A stretch of DNA of 58,708 nt from an uncultured Porphyromonadaceae bacterium (GCA_947177405.1 CAMWUJ010000009.1:1-58708), one strand, 5' to 3'; shown: positions 13,607 through 23,591, counted from the stretch's first letter. Made by a program: numbers and translations. The notes: a model not told the origin generated them from the letters alone.

Positions 13607-16381
13607 ATGCGTATAAAATTAACCTTACTTATGCTGCTGTGTGCGGTGGTTCCGGCCCTGGCCGCCACCGGACTGAAAGGCACCGTGGTCGATGCGTCGA
13701 GCGGAAAGGCTATATCTGATGCCAACGTGCTCCTGCGCGACCAACCCGTTTTCGTTACCACCTCCTCCGATGGTACGTTCTCCATCTCAAAAGCCTCCGC
13801 CGGCCGGGATGTGCTCCAGATCGTGGCTTTCGGATATGAGGATGTATTCATAGATGTGGATATCACGGCCGATATGGTGAAAGATCTTGGAGAGATCCGT
13901 ATGGCCGCCTCCGGCTATGACGGTGCGTTCCTGAATTCCGACGAGTTTATCTTCGACGAGGAGCAGATCGCCGATGACGAAGGGATGACCCAGAGCGTGG
14001 GAACCATCCAGGGAGCCACCGACGACATCTTCTACCAGATGTCGAGATATAACTTCTCAGCCGTATATTACAAACAGCGCGGTCTCGACAATACCTGGAA
14101 CACCAACTTCATCAACGGTATCGACTTCAACGACCCGATGCGCGGACAGTTCAGCTATTCCAGCCTCGGAGGCCTCACATCCACCGCTTTCCGGTCGAAG
14201 AGCGTGAGTCTGGGCAGTGAAGCTGCCGCTTACGGCATCGGAAGCATCGGCGGATCAAGCAATACCACCACCTATGCATCCGAATATGCGCCCGGATTCC
14301 GCGGGAGTCTGGCCTATACCAACTCCAACTATATGGCCCGCGTGATGCTCCAATACAGCACCGGCGTGACACGCAACGGATGGGCTTTCTCAGCATCGCT
14401 CATCGGCCGTTATGCCAATGAGGGCGTGATCGAGGGCACATTCTATAACTCCTTCGGATATGCCCTGAGCCTGCAGAAGATCTTCAACGACCGTCACTCG
14501 CTCAACCTCTCCACATGGGGAGCACCTACCGAACGCGCCACTCCCGGCACCTCCGTGCAGGAAGCCTACGATCTGGCCGGATCAAATCTCTACAATCCGT
14601 CATGGGGATATTTCAACGGTAAGAAGCGGTCCTCAAGAGTGGTGAAGAGTTTCGACCCTTCGGCCACACTCAACTGGATTTTCAAACCCAAGCAAGGCAC
14701 CATCCTCAACACAGCAGTGGGATTCCGTCACAACGCTTATGCGCAGAGCCGCCTCAACTACTACGGCCAGAACCCCGCTCCCGACTATTACAGCAAGCTC
14801 CCCAGCTACTGGCTCCCCACAGCCGATCCCGGCACGGAGGTATATGACGCGCAGCTCGCCCAATATGACCTCGTGTCCGACCTCTGGCGCAACGACCAGA
14901 GCATCCGTCAGATCGACTGGGATGCAATCTACCGTTCCAATGTCCTCAACCGCGAGAACTTCGACCGCAATCCCGAATATGCCGGTCAGTCATCGACAAT
15001 CCTCGAATACAACCACACCAACACCACCCAGTGGATGCTGAATTCCTACATCAATCATCGCCTCAACGACTCCATGACCCTTCAGGGAGGTATCAACGTA
15101 ACCTATAGCGACGCTCACTATTTCAAGACCGTGGCTGATCTTTTAGGCGGTGAATTCTGGCGTGATGTGGATACATATTCAGAGCGCGACTTCGGAGGAA
15201 GCACCGACAAGCTCCAGAACGACATGCGCAATCCCAACCGCCTCGTAACAGACGGCGACGTATTCGGATACGACTACAACATACGCCATCTCATGGCCCG
15301 CGCCTGGCTCCAGAACCAGATCGTGACCAATCACTGGAACATCAACTATGGCGGCGAGATCAACTATGTCAACTTCATCCGTCACGGCAATATGCAGAAC
15401 GGACGTGCTCCCGAAAACTCCTATGGATCGGGCGAACGCCACACTTTCGACAACGCCTCCATCAAAGCCGGCGCCACATATAAGCTCAACGGCCGAAACT
15501 ATTTCGTGGCACACGCAAGCTATGGCACACGCGCTCCCCGTCCCTACGACGCATACGTGTCGCCCAGAACAAAGGATGACGCCGTGCCGGGCCTCAAATC
15601 AGAAAGATTCCTCTCAGGCGACATAGCATACGTGTGGAACTACAAGAATTTCCGTGGTTCGATCTCCGGATTCTACACTCATGTATGGGATGCGATGAAG
15701 CACACCGGTTTCTATGACTACGACCTCAACAGCTTCATGAACTATAACATTTCCGACCTTGAGACAGAATACAAGGGCGTTGAGCTCGGTCTCGAATATA
15801 AATTCATGACCGGTCTGAGCGCAAGAGTCGCAGCCAATTTCTCCCGTTACCAATACAAGAACAACCCGATGGGAGTGCGCAACTACGACAACGGATCAGA
15901 GGAGGATGTATATCGTCAGGTATTCCTTAAGAATTACTTCATCGGATGCGCTCCACAGCAGGCCTACAGCATCGCGGTAAATTATAACATCAGCCAGTGG
16001 TTTTTCGAAATCAATGCCAACTATCTGGCCGACAACTACTACGACCTATCATTCGCCCGTCATGAAGAGATGCCCGGTCTTTGGAAGGTATGTCAGAGCG
16101 AGGAGGAATACGATGCACGTCGCCGCGAGATCATCAAGCAGGACAAGCTCAAGAATGCCTTCGTGATGAACCTCTCCATCGGCAAGCTGATCTATCTTAA
16201 GTGGGGATCGCTCAACTTCAACCTCTCGGTCAACAACCTTCTCAACAACCGCAACATCCAGATGCGCGGATGGCAGGATGGTAAGTTCGACTTCACCAAC
16301 TATACCACCACCAAGTTCGCCAACAAGGTGTCTTATGCCCAGGGAATCCGTGTATTCTTCAATGTGGGTATCAGATTCTGA
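13607..16381 (+). CDS. TonB-dependent receptor with carboxypeptidase-like regulatory domain
   Basis: A 924-residue outer-membrane receptor. A signal peptide (to about residue 20) is followed by a CarbopepD_reg-like fold (GLKGTVVDASSGKAISDANVLL, about 23-100). An acidic linker leads to a plug region (about 120-225, including YYKQRGLDNTWNTNFINGI), then a long beta-barrel ending in the aromatic finish RVFFNVGIRF. Such receptors import large or scarce substrates with TonB energy. It has no SusD partner. Instead two OB-fold-type lipoproteins follow at 16442 and 17504, and a secreted EEP enzyme precedes it. The gene set suggests uptake of nucleic-acid fragments, which is inference. Confidence 0.9.
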   Translation: MRIKLTLLMLLCAVVPALAATGLKGTVVDASSGKAISDANVLLRDQPVFVTTSSDGTFSISKASAGRDVLQIVAFGYEDVFIDVDITADMVKDLGEIRMAASGYDGAFLNSDEFIFDEEQIADDEGMTQSVGTIQGATDDIFYQMSRYNFSAVYYKQRGLDNTWNTNFINGIDFNDPMRGQFSYSSLGGLTSTAFRSKSVSLGSEAAAYGIGSIGGSSNTTTYASEYAPGFRGSLAYTNSNYMARVMLQYSTGVTRNGWAFSASLIGRYANEGVIEGTFYNSFGYALSLQKIFNDRHSLNLSTWGAPTERATPGTSVQEAYDLAGSNLYNPSWGYFNGKKRSSRVVKSFDPSATLNWIFKPKQGTILNTAVGFRHNAYAQSRLNYYGQNPAPDYYSKLPSYWLPTADPGTEVYDAQLAQYDLVSDLWRNDQSIRQIDWDAIYRSNVLNRENFDRNPEYAGQSSTILEYNHTNTTQWMLNSYINHRLNDSMTLQGGINVTYSDAHYFKTVADLLGGEFWRDVDTYSERDFGGSTDKLQNDMRNPNRLVTDGDVFGYDYNIRHLMARAWLQNQIVTNHWNINYGGEINYVNFIRHGNMQNGRAPENSYGSGERHTFDNASIKAGATYKLNGRNYFVAHASYGTRAPRPYDAYVSPRTKDDAVPGLKSERFLSGDIAYVWNYKNFRGSISGFYTHVWDAMKHTGFYDYDLNSFMNYNISDLETEYKGVELGLEYKFMTGLSARVAANFSRYQYKNNPMGVRNYDNGSEEDVYRQVFLKNYFIGCAPQQAYSIAVNYNISQWFFEINANYLADNYYDLSFARHEEMPGLWKVCQSEEEYDARRREIIKQDKLKNAFVMNLSIGKLIYLKWGSLNFNLSVNNLLNNRNIQMRGWQDGKFDFTNYTTTKFANKVSYAQGIRVFFNVGIRF

Positions 16382-16441
16382 GGCTACGAGATCAGAGGCT
16401 AATAGAAGTCAAAAGAACAACCAATAAAAGCAAAATAAGAA

Positions 16442-17491
16442 ATGAAATATATAAAAAGCATATTCCTGGCGGCTTTGGCGGCCCTCTCCCTCACAGCCTG
16501 TGACGGTGACCAGGCCCTTCCGCCGATCAACAAGCCTGCAGGACTGGGCGACGCCAATCTTGGCAATGGTGAATGGAACACCCCTATGGCAGCATATCAG
16601 GCGGCACTCGGCACCGTGCCTCACGATGAATTCGGATACGACAAGAGCGAGTGTTGGGTCACCGGATATATCGTGGGATGGATAAATGTGGACATAAGCA
16701 ATGCCAACCTCAATCTGTCGGCAGATTTCACTCTCCCGGCAGGTGTCAACACCAATATCATGATCGCCTCCGATCCTGAGGAGAGAAATCCTGATAATAT
16801 CTGCACCGTGCAGCTCCCCAGCGGAGATGTGCGTAAGGCTCTCAACCTGGTGGATCATCCCGAGAACCTCGGATCACAGGTGACAATCTTCGGAACAGTA
16901 GGAAATAAATATTGCGGCCAATACGGAGTGCGCAGCGTATCGGATTTCGTATGGGGCGATGAAGGGAAGGAGCCCGACCCCAATATGGTGCTCCCGGCAG
17001 GTGCCCGCGAATTCTTCAGCGTGGATCTCACAAAGGGGATGGAAGGCTTCACATTCGATCAGGGCGATCCCTCGCAGGCCGGTTTCGAAACCTGGAAGCA
17101 TAGTTCACAATATGGCTTGGTGGCAACCGGAGGCAAGACTCCGGCGGTGGTGACCGATGCCATGGCCGTCTCTCCGGTGATCGACCTCACCAACTATACC
17201 CAGATTCGACTGATGGTGCATCAGGCAGCCAACTATTTCACCAACTCAGCCAATTTCCTTCAGATGACATCCACACTCGTAAGAGTGGCCGGCGATTCGG
17301 AATGGAAGCAGCTTGAGGTGCCATATCCTCCCGCAGGAAATTCATGGACATTCGGCAATTCAGGATACATGATTCTTGACGACTATGCCGGAAAGAAGAT
17401 CGAGATAGGTTTCCGTTACACTTCCACCTCATCGCTCTCCGGAACCTGGGAGATCGACAAGGTGTCGGTAGCGGGTGTATATTCAAAGTAA
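16442..17491 (+). CDS. DUF6359-type OB-fold lipoprotein with C-terminal choice-of-anchor-like domain
   Basis: A 349-residue lipoprotein (lipobox LTAC, Cys20). Residues 40-175 form a DUF6359-like unit (WNTPMAAYQAALG...CWVTGYIVGWINVD... LGSQVTIFGTVGNKYCGQYGVRSVSDF). This is the pattern of an OB-fold that reports a conversion of attribute blocks into a beta-barrel. Residues 190-349 (VDLTKGMEGFTFDQGDPSQAGFETWKHSS...TWEIDKVSV) look like a jelly-roll choice-of-anchor J domain. It starts 60 bp after the receptor stop and ends 12 bp before the next lipoprotein, so the three genes are almost certainly cotranscribed. It is a plausible surface ligand-binding partner of the receptor. Confidence 0.75.
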   Translation: MKYIKSIFLAALAALSLTACDGDQALPPINKPAGLGDANLGNGEWNTPMAAYQAALGTVPHDEFGYDKSECWVTGYIVGWINVDISNANLNLSADFTLPAGVNTNIMIASDPEERNPDNICTVQLPSGDVRKALNLVDHPENLGSQVTIFGTVGNKYCGQYGVRSVSDFVWGDEGKEPDPNMVLPAGAREFFSVDLTKGMEGFTFDQGDPSQAGFETWKHSSQYGLVATGGKTPAVVTDAMAVSPVIDLTNYTQIRLMVHQAANYFTNSANFLQMTSTLVRVAGDSEWKQLEVPYPPAGNSWTFGNSGYMILDDYAGKKIEIGFRYTSTSSLSGTWEIDKVSVAGVYSK

Positions 17492-17503
17492 TACGACCAA
17501 GAG

Positions 17504-19663
17504 ATGAAAATCAAGAATATTTTCCGCGCAGCCCTCGCGCTGCTCGCTTTGGGAGGCCTTTCCTCCTGTCAGAACAGTTTTGACGACCCGGCGCTCACGG
17601 TGCCAGTGGCCAAGAACAAGGCCAACACCACCATAGCTGAATTCAAAAATATCTTCGCCGGTGAGAACATGCAGCTCTGTCCGCTAAAGGATGAGGCTTC
17701 CAAGACTCCTTATATCGTGAAGGGCCGTGTGATCTCCTCCGATGCCACCGGCAATATCTATCAGACCCTTTGTATCCAGGATGAGACCTCGGCCATGACA
17801 TTCGCAATCCGTCGCGCCGGCCTCTATGATTTCTATCATGTGGGGCAGGAGATAGTGGTGGATCTCACGGGCCTCTGGGTAGGCAAATATTATTATCTCT
17901 TCCAGACCGGCTGGCTCGGTGAGAATTCCTACGGTGAGCCATCGATGAGCCGTGTGGATTTCTCGATCTTCCGCCAGCACGTGGAGCTTAACGGCAATCC
18001 CGATCTCAATGTGGAATATGTCACTCCGGCAGGAGACCGTCCCGACGGTTCGATGTATTGCATCATCGAGAATATCGACCAGCTCCCCACAAGCCCCGGA
18101 GAAGATTTCTATAATCTTCAGGGACAGCTTGTGGAATTCCGCAACGTGAAATTCGAAGGAGCCGGCGAGCTCCCTTACGCTCCCTATCAGGAATCGGTGA
18201 ACCGCTATATCACCCAGCAGGGCAACACCTCCAAGCTGACCGTGCGCAATTCCGGCTATGCCACCTTCTATAACGAGATTCTTCCCGAAGGGACAGGCAC
18301 CGTGCGCGGCATACTCTCTTATTATGCCTCCGACCCGAGCTATGCCACCACCGACGGATCCGTGAATGGATGGCAGCTCCTCATCCGATCCCTCGATGAT
18401 GTGGAGTTTGATCAGAAGGGCCAGAAAGATGATCCCTATACCATCGAACAGGCTATGTCCATACAGGATCAGGGACGCAACGGTTGGGTGAAGGGTTATA
18501 TCGTTGGTTCGGTGAAGGCCGGTGTGGGCAAGGTAACCTCCAATGCCGATATCATCTTCGGAAGCGATGCAGAGATGGACAATAACCTCGTGATCGCTAC
18601 CTCTCCGGATGTGACCGACTGGAGCAAGTGTATGGCCGTGAACCTCCCTCAGGGCAGCGATATCCGCAAATATGGCAATCTTGCCGACAATCCCGCTGTA
18701 TATAAGAAATCGATTCTCGTCAACGGTTCCCTTTCCGGCTTGCTCGGTCTCCCCGGCGTGCAGTGTCCCGGCACAACGGATAGCTTCGAAATAGACGGAG
18801 TGGTGATCGGTGGAGGAGACACCCCGGTGAATCCCGGCAACGGTAACGGCACCAAGGATAATCCTTATACCGTGGAGCAGATAATGACATCTACCGCAGA
18901 TGCAGCCGATGTATGGGTGGAAGGATATGTGGTAGGTTACGTGCCCGACATGAAATTTGATGAAGCCGTATTCGGCAATACTCCCACGGAAGGATCCACC
19001 AACTATACCAACGGCACAAACCTCGTGCTCTCTTCCCAGCCGGCCGGATCGGCATCTGCGCTTAATTCCATCCCTGTGGGTCTATCCACATCGGTGCGAT
19101 CGGTGCTTGCCATCTCCAAGAATCCTGAAATCTACGGCAAGAAAGTCAAGGTGAAAGGTAGTCTTGAGAAATACTTCGGACTCCGTGGCATAAAGTCGGT
19201 GAGCGAATATGAAATCGAAGGTGAAGGCGGAGGAGGCGGCAACGACACTCCGGTGCCCCCCGGTGCTTCGGGCTCGGGCACTGAGGCTGATCCCTTTAAT
19301 GTAGAATATGTCACTTCCAGCACCACCGATGCCTCCGGGGTATGGGTGGTAGGATATGTGGCCGGTTATGTGCCGGATATGAAATGGGATGGGGCCGTAT
19401 TCAGTGCGTCCGCACCGGCTACCGAATCCACCAATTATACCAACGGCACAAACTGTGTGCTCTCTTCGGTGCCCGCTGCTCAGGCCACTCTTGAAAATTC
19501 GATGCCCGTAGGACTATCTACTTCCGGAGATGTGCGTGCCAACGTGGCAGTCGGCAAGAATCCGGCCGCATTTGGAAAAAAAGTGATGCTCAAAGGTGAT
19601 ATCACCAAGTATTTCGGGCAGCGCGCGATGAAGAATGTAACGGAATATAAATTCCTCGACTGA
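17504..19663 (+). CDS. DUF5689 / multi-DUF6359 OB-fold surface lipoprotein
   Basis: A 719-residue lipoprotein (lipobox LSSC, Cys22). The N-terminal DUF5689-like part (about 45-290: IAEFKNIFAG...YIVKGRVISSDATGNIYQTLCIQD) is followed by three DUF6359-like OB units at about 305-430, 445-575 and 590-719. Each opens with DPYTIEQ or a variant, and Gly/Pro linkers join the units. Units two and three are close duplicates of each other (VWVEGYVVGYVPDMKFD versus VWVVGYVAGYVPDMKWD), so the gene grew by internal duplication. DUF5689 is often found near secreted nucleases and predicted to bind nucleic acid, but no substrate can be proved here. It is the last gene of the operon, followed by a strong terminator. 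Confidence 0.75.
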   Translation: MKIKNIFRAALALLALGGLSSCQNSFDDPALTVPVAKNKANTTIAEFKNIFAGENMQLCPLKDEASKTPYIVKGRVISSDATGNIYQTLCIQDETSAMTFAIRRAGLYDFYHVGQEIVVDLTGLWVGKYYYLFQTGWLGENSYGEPSMSRVDFSIFRQHVELNGNPDLNVEYVTPAGDRPDGSMYCIIENIDQLPTSPGEDFYNLQGQLVEFRNVKFEGAGELPYAPYQESVNRYITQQGNTSKLTVRNSGYATFYNEILPEGTGTVRGILSYYASDPSYATTDGSVNGWQLLIRSLDDVEFDQKGQKDDPYTIEQAMSIQDQGRNGWVKGYIVGSVKAGVGKVTSNADIIFGSDAEMDNNLVIATSPDVTDWSKCMAVNLPQGSDIRKYGNLADNPAVYKKSILVNGSLSGLLGLPGVQCPGTTDSFEIDGVVIGGGDTPVNPGNGNGTKDNPYTVEQIMTSTADAADVWVEGYVVGYVPDMKFDEAVFGNTPTEGSTNYTNGTNLVLSSQPAGSASALNSIPVGLSTSVRSVLAISKNPEIYGKKVKVKGSLEKYFGLRGIKSVSEYEIEGEGGGGGNDTPVPPGASGSGTEADPFNVEYVTSSTTDASGVWVVGYVAGYVPDMKWDGAVFSASAPATESTNYTNGTNCVLSSVPAAQATLENSMPVGLSTSGDVRANVAVGKNPAAFGKKVMLKGDITKYFGQRAMKNVTEYKFLD

Positions 19664-19689
19664 TATCTTCTTAGAAGAATATAAGGTTA

Positions 19690-19726
19690 AGCCGTGAATC
19701 GGAATCTCTCTGATTCACGGCTTTTT
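19690..19726 (+). terminator. rho-independent terminator of the receptor operon
   Basis: AGCCGTGAATC (19690-19700) pairs with GATTCACGGCT (19712-19722), an 11-bp stem followed by TTTTT. It lies 27 bp after the lipoprotein stop. Confidence 0.9.
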
Positions 19727-19801
19727 ATGTTTACGGAGGCTAATCCGACACAACAAATTCCAATTGTGACCACTCCGTTTGTGATTCACAGGATTTTTAA
19801 T

Positions 19802-19809
19802 TACATTTG
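19802..19809 (+). promoter_or_regulatory. -7 box of the first AAA/PD-(D/E)XK gene
   Basis: TACATTTG matches TAnnTTTG. Its position rules out the alternative TTG start at 19807, which would lie inside the promoter, and supports the ATG at 19834. Confidence 0.6.
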
Positions 19810-19833
19810 CACAAAAGAAGGAAAAGAAGCGAT

Positions 19834-21393
19834 ATGGAGAAGAAACATATAAGATATCCGATAGGGGAGCAGTCTTTCAAGGTATTGAGGGAAGGTGGGT
19901 TTCTCTATGTGGATAAGACGGAATATATTGAGAAGATAGTAAATGGTTCTCAATATTATTTTTTAGGTCGTCCTCGTCGCTTCGGTAAGAGTCTTTTCCT
20001 CTCCACACTGAAATGTTTCTTCGAAGGGAGGCGTGAACTCTTCAAAGGACTCTATATCGACAGCACCGACTGGAAGTGGGAACCCTATCCTGTGCTCTAT
20101 CTTGATCTAAACACTTCGGGATACCAAGAGGAGAATAACCTTGAAATCCTGATTGAGAATTATCTCCAGATAGAGGAAAACCGATACGGGATTGTACCGA
20201 CACAGAAGGATCATACAGTGCGTATGGGCAATCTTATCCGCATCATGTATGAAAAGACGGGCAAGGGAGTTGTCATCCTTGTGGATGAATACGACAAGGC
20301 TCTGGTCAACAACATCCATAATCCGGAGCAATTCGAGATGTATCGCTCCAAGCTTGCATCGCTCTATTCCAACTTCAAGAGCTCGGCTGAATATATAAAG
20401 TTGGTCTTCCTTACGGGCGTGAGCCGGTTCGGTAAGCTCAGTGTGTTTTCGGCCCTCAATAATATTTTTGACATAACTTTTGATCTGGACTTCTCGGCGA
20501 TATGCGGTATTACGGAGGCAGAGCTGAAGGAGAATTTCCGGGAAGGGATAGAAAGTCTTGCCGCTCGCTATAAGCGCAGCTATGAGGCGGAGCTTGCGGA
20601 GTTGAAACGTCATTACGATGGCTATCATTTCTCGGAGGAATGTCCCGACATCTACAATCCCTTCTCCCTTCTACAGGTGATGGCAAAAAGGAAATATGCC
20701 AACTACTGGATTTCCTCCGGCACTCCGCGACTTCTTGCCGAACAGCTTCGTCGCAACAATACTGATCTTGAAAAACTCATAGGGATAAAATGTCCTCAGA
20801 GTTCACTCGAAGGGCTCAATATCGAGAACATGACTCCTGAATCGCTTTTCTATCAGACGGGCTATCTCACAATCAAGGATTATGACATATCAGATGATCT
20901 ATATACTCTTGGATTGCCTAATGAAGAAGTAAAGAAAGGCTTTTTCGAGTATCTGATGCCATGGTATTCCAAGATTAAGGAATCAGATGTGCATGTCTTC
21001 ATCATAGATATGCGCAAGGAGATGGAATCAGGCGAAGTCGAATCATTCATGAAGCGGTTGGAATCGATGTTCGCCGGTTTCGGCTATGATCTCGAATTTG
21101 ATGATGAGCGAAATGTGCAGAACGCTTTCCTGATCCTCTTCACCCTGCTCGGGATGAATATTGATGCGGAGGTACGCACCTCCGACGGCCGCATCGACCT
21201 CCTTGTGCGCACCCTGGAATATGTATATATAATGGAGTTGAAATTCGACGGCAGCCCCGAGGAAGCCCTCGAACAGATTCAACGAAAAGAATATTCCCTT
21301 CCCTGGGCTATAGATGACCGGAAGGTGATAGAGATCGGCATCAACTATTCCTCGGAAAAGCGACGCATCGACGGCTGGAAGGTCAGAATGTGA
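19834..21393 (+). CDS. AAA-ATPase-like / PD-(D/E)XK nuclease-fold protein, copy 1
   Basis: A 519-residue protein with the PF09820-like AAA region and a PDDEXK_9-like C-terminus. The N-terminus is the family signature (IGEQSFKVLREGGFLYVDKTEYI), then a Walker A variant RRFGKS (Gly51-Lys52-Ser53) and a Walker B VVILVDEYDKALV. The C-terminus has the nuclease core GRIDLLVRTLEYVYIMELKFDG (Asp...ExK) and a conserved PWAIDDRKVIEIG. These proteins are abundant in gut Bacteroidales but their function is not established; they are suspected of roles in mobile elements or defence. A second paralog starts at 23759, on the other side of an endonuclease I gene. Confidence 0.88.
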   Translation: MEKKHIRYPIGEQSFKVLREGGFLYVDKTEYIEKIVNGSQYYFLGRPRRFGKSLFLSTLKCFFEGRRELFKGLYIDSTDWKWEPYPVLYLDLNTSGYQEENNLEILIENYLQIEENRYGIVPTQKDHTVRMGNLIRIMYEKTGKGVVILVDEYDKALVNNIHNPEQFEMYRSKLASLYSNFKSSAEYIKLVFLTGVSRFGKLSVFSALNNIFDITFDLDFSAICGITEAELKENFREGIESLAARYKRSYEAELAELKRHYDGYHFSEECPDIYNPFSLLQVMAKRKYANYWISSGTPRLLAEQLRRNNTDLEKLIGIKCPQSSLEGLNIENMTPESLFYQTGYLTIKDYDISDDLYTLGLPNEEVKKGFFEYLMPWYSKIKESDVHVFIIDMRKEMESGEVESFMKRLESMFAGFGYDLEFDDERNVQNAFLILFTLLGMNIDAEVRTSDGRIDLLVRTLEYVYIMELKFDGSPEEALEQIQRKEYSLPWAIDDRKVIEIGINYSSEKRRIDGWKVRM

Positions 21394-21441
21394 TCACACG
21401 TCACTCCGTTACGGATAAGATTTTCTACAAAAACAATCATA

Positions 21442-23163
21442 ATGAAAAGAATATACACCTTTCTCACACTGATATCCATAATTCTTCCTTCGGTATCGCT
21501 CCATGCAGGCTACCGGGAGGGATATTATTCGAAGATGGATGGGAAGCGCAGGGAATCCCTGAAGGCTGCCGCCAAGGAATGTGTGCGCAATCATATCACC
21601 CTCGAATACTATGAATTACCCAACTACTGGCAATATTCCGATGTATATCCGGAGCTTGTGAATGGCTGCCGGAGATGGTGGGATATGTATTCGGATGCCA
21701 TCTATCTCATCCGTGAGGGACAAAGCGGAAAGAGCAGTTTCTCGGCCAACAAGATGCAGCGCGAGCACAGTGTGCCCAAATCGTGGTGGAAGCAGTCGGG
21801 CAGCGTGGAATATACTCCGGCCTATTCCGATATGTGGAATCTTTATCCTTCCGACGGGGCAGCCAACCAGGCGAAGCTTAACTATCCGCTCGGGCCTGTA
21901 GCCAATGCCGGATATGATAACGGGGTTACGAAAGTGGGAGGCACGCTCGCCGGATTCGGAGGAGGCAGCGCATACGTATTCGAGCCCGGAGACGAATATA
22001 AGGGTGACTTCGCAAGGGCCTTCTTTTATATGGCCACTGTGTATGATGACATCAACTGGGTGATCAATTATATGTTTCAGAAAAACGATTACCCCACACT
22101 TCGCGAATGGGCCTACAACATGCTCCTCGACTGGGCGCGTCAGGATCCGGTGAGTCAGAAGGAGATCGACCGTAATAATGTGGTGGAGCAATATCAAGGC
22201 AACCGCAATCCCTTTGTGGATTTCCCCGAGTTGGCCGAATATATATGGGGCACCCGCACCACTGAAACCTTCTATGTCTCGGAACAGGAGAGCAGCGATC
22301 CCACACCGCCTATCACGGGCGATCCCGAAATTACCATGCCTGTCAATGGCGAGAGTCTCGACTTCGGTCAGATAGCCGCAGGGCAACAGGTGAGGAGAGT
22401 GCTTCAGATATCGGGGAGCAATCTCACGGAGCCACTCTCGGTCAGAGTGGTGGCTACCGGCAATAACCGAGGTGTATTCATGGCAGAGACCACCACTATC
22501 CCTGCCGCCACGATGAATCAGAATCAAGGCTACCTTCTCGGCATCACCTTTGCCCCGGCAGTGCCCGGAGATTATGAGGCGAAGGTAACCCTTTACGACG
22601 GAGGACTTGACTCAAGCATAGCCGTTACCCTGAAGGGAGAAGCCCTTGAACGCCCCGAGATGGAGATTCTCACAGCCTACGAGCCATCCGATCTCACTCC
22701 TTCCGGCTATACCGCGCGCTGGAGCGAGCCTTCCGGAATCGCAGACTATTACATAGTGACCCGCGTGAGGACTGTCAACGGCAACGAAGAGAGCGACAGT
22801 TATGAGACCGGAGAAACCTATTATACATTCACAGATAGGGATCCTGAGACGGCAGAAAGTTATTATGTTGCGTATTCACGTCTTGGAATCACCTCCGAGC
22901 CGAGCAACATGATATATATCGCTCCGGAAACAGGTATTGAAGATATAATGGAAGAGTCACCGGTAAGAATCCTGATGGTGCCGGGAGGCTTTATGGTGAG
23001 ATGTGACGGACAACGGCAGGGACTGCGTATCCATGACATGAGCGGACGCTGCCTGAGTGAGCCAGAGAATGTGACCGACCGACAGATTTTCATCCTGCCT
23101 GCCGGTATATATACCGTGACAGCCCCCGGACTCAGACCGGTAAAGATAATGGTGATAGGCTGA
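21442..23163 (+). CDS. secreted endonuclease I family nuclease with FN3-like and sorting domains
   Basis: A 573-residue protein with a signal peptide (MKRIYTFLTLISIILPSVSLHA). Residues 25-270 are an endonuclease I domain: NKMQREHSVPKSWW (His in the beta-beta-alpha metal site), SDMWNLYPSDGAANQAKLNYPLG, and FARAFFYMATVYDDIN. About 290-400 is a HYDIN/choice-of-anchor D-like beta domain. About 405-500 is a fibronectin III-like domain (PSGYTARWSEPSGIADYYIV). The C-terminal 75 residues end LPAGIYTVTAPGLRPVKIMV, the shape of a type A T9SS sorting signal. The enzyme probably cuts DNA and RNA outside the cell. It sits between two AAA/PD-(D/E)XK paralogs, 1.8 kb after the nucleic-acid-uptake-like operon. 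Confidence 0.88.
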   Translation: MKRIYTFLTLISIILPSVSLHAGYREGYYSKMDGKRRESLKAAAKECVRNHITLEYYELPNYWQYSDVYPELVNGCRRWWDMYSDAIYLIREGQSGKSSFSANKMQREHSVPKSWWKQSGSVEYTPAYSDMWNLYPSDGAANQAKLNYPLGPVANAGYDNGVTKVGGTLAGFGGGSAYVFEPGDEYKGDFARAFFYMATVYDDINWVINYMFQKNDYPTLREWAYNMLLDWARQDPVSQKEIDRNNVVEQYQGNRNPFVDFPELAEYIWGTRTTETFYVSEQESSDPTPPITGDPEITMPVNGESLDFGQIAAGQQVRRVLQISGSNLTEPLSVRVVATGNNRGVFMAETTTIPAATMNQNQGYLLGITFAPAVPGDYEAKVTLYDGGLDSSIAVTLKGEALERPEMEILTAYEPSDLTPSGYTARWSEPSGIADYYIVTRVRTVNGNEESDSYETGETYYTFTDRDPETAESYYVAYSRLGITSEPSNMIYIAPETGIEDIMEESPVRILMVPGGFMVRCDGQRQGLRIHDMSGRCLSEPENVTDRQIFILPAGIYTVTAPGLRPVKIMVIG

Positions 23164-23279
23164 TATTGCAGGGAGATAACCGAAGTCTGAGTAGATAAAC
23201 CTTTTAGGGTAAAGAAATGTTAATAAAGCAGTGGGGGATAAGACTCCTCCGCTACCTTATTATTAAAACATGCAAAATT

Positions 23280-23591
23280 ATGGAAGATAACAAAACTTAT
23301 ATCGTCAGTCTGGGTGACACCAGAAAATATCGTGCCACAGGCGCACAGTTGAAAGAATATGAAGAGGAGCTTAAGAAATATCTGAGCAAAGAGTTTGCCG
23401 GGGAGCCTGTCAATTTCTACGATAGAGCCACAGTGGAGGAGACCGGCGATGCGTCTGCATATCCTGAACTTACCCATGTGGAATTCGAGAAAGTGAAGAC
23501 CGACCTCAAGAGGCAGATAGAAGTTCGCAATGAAGATAAGGAGATGGATTCCGATGCTCCTTATTCGGATGTGGATAAAAGTGCCATCTGA
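23280..23591 (+). CDS. small hypothetical protein
   Basis: A 103-residue soluble acidic protein (MEDNKTYIVSLGDTRKY... ending SDVDKSAI) with no recognised family. It shows an N-terminal beta segment, a helical stretch (AQLKEYEEELKKYL) and a charged C-terminus. An upstream in-frame ATG at 23217 would add a hydrophobic, basic leader (MLIKQWGIRLLRYLIIK). The ATG at 23280 gives a more coherent protein and is preferred. The gene lies between the endonuclease I and the second AAA paralog and is followed by a 28-bp perfect hairpin. Confidence 0.55.
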   Translation: MEDNKTYIVSLGDTRKYRATGAQLKEYEEELKKYLSKEFAGEPVNFYDRATVEETGDASAYPELTHVEFEKVKTDLKRQIEVRNEDKEMDSDAPYSDVDKSAI

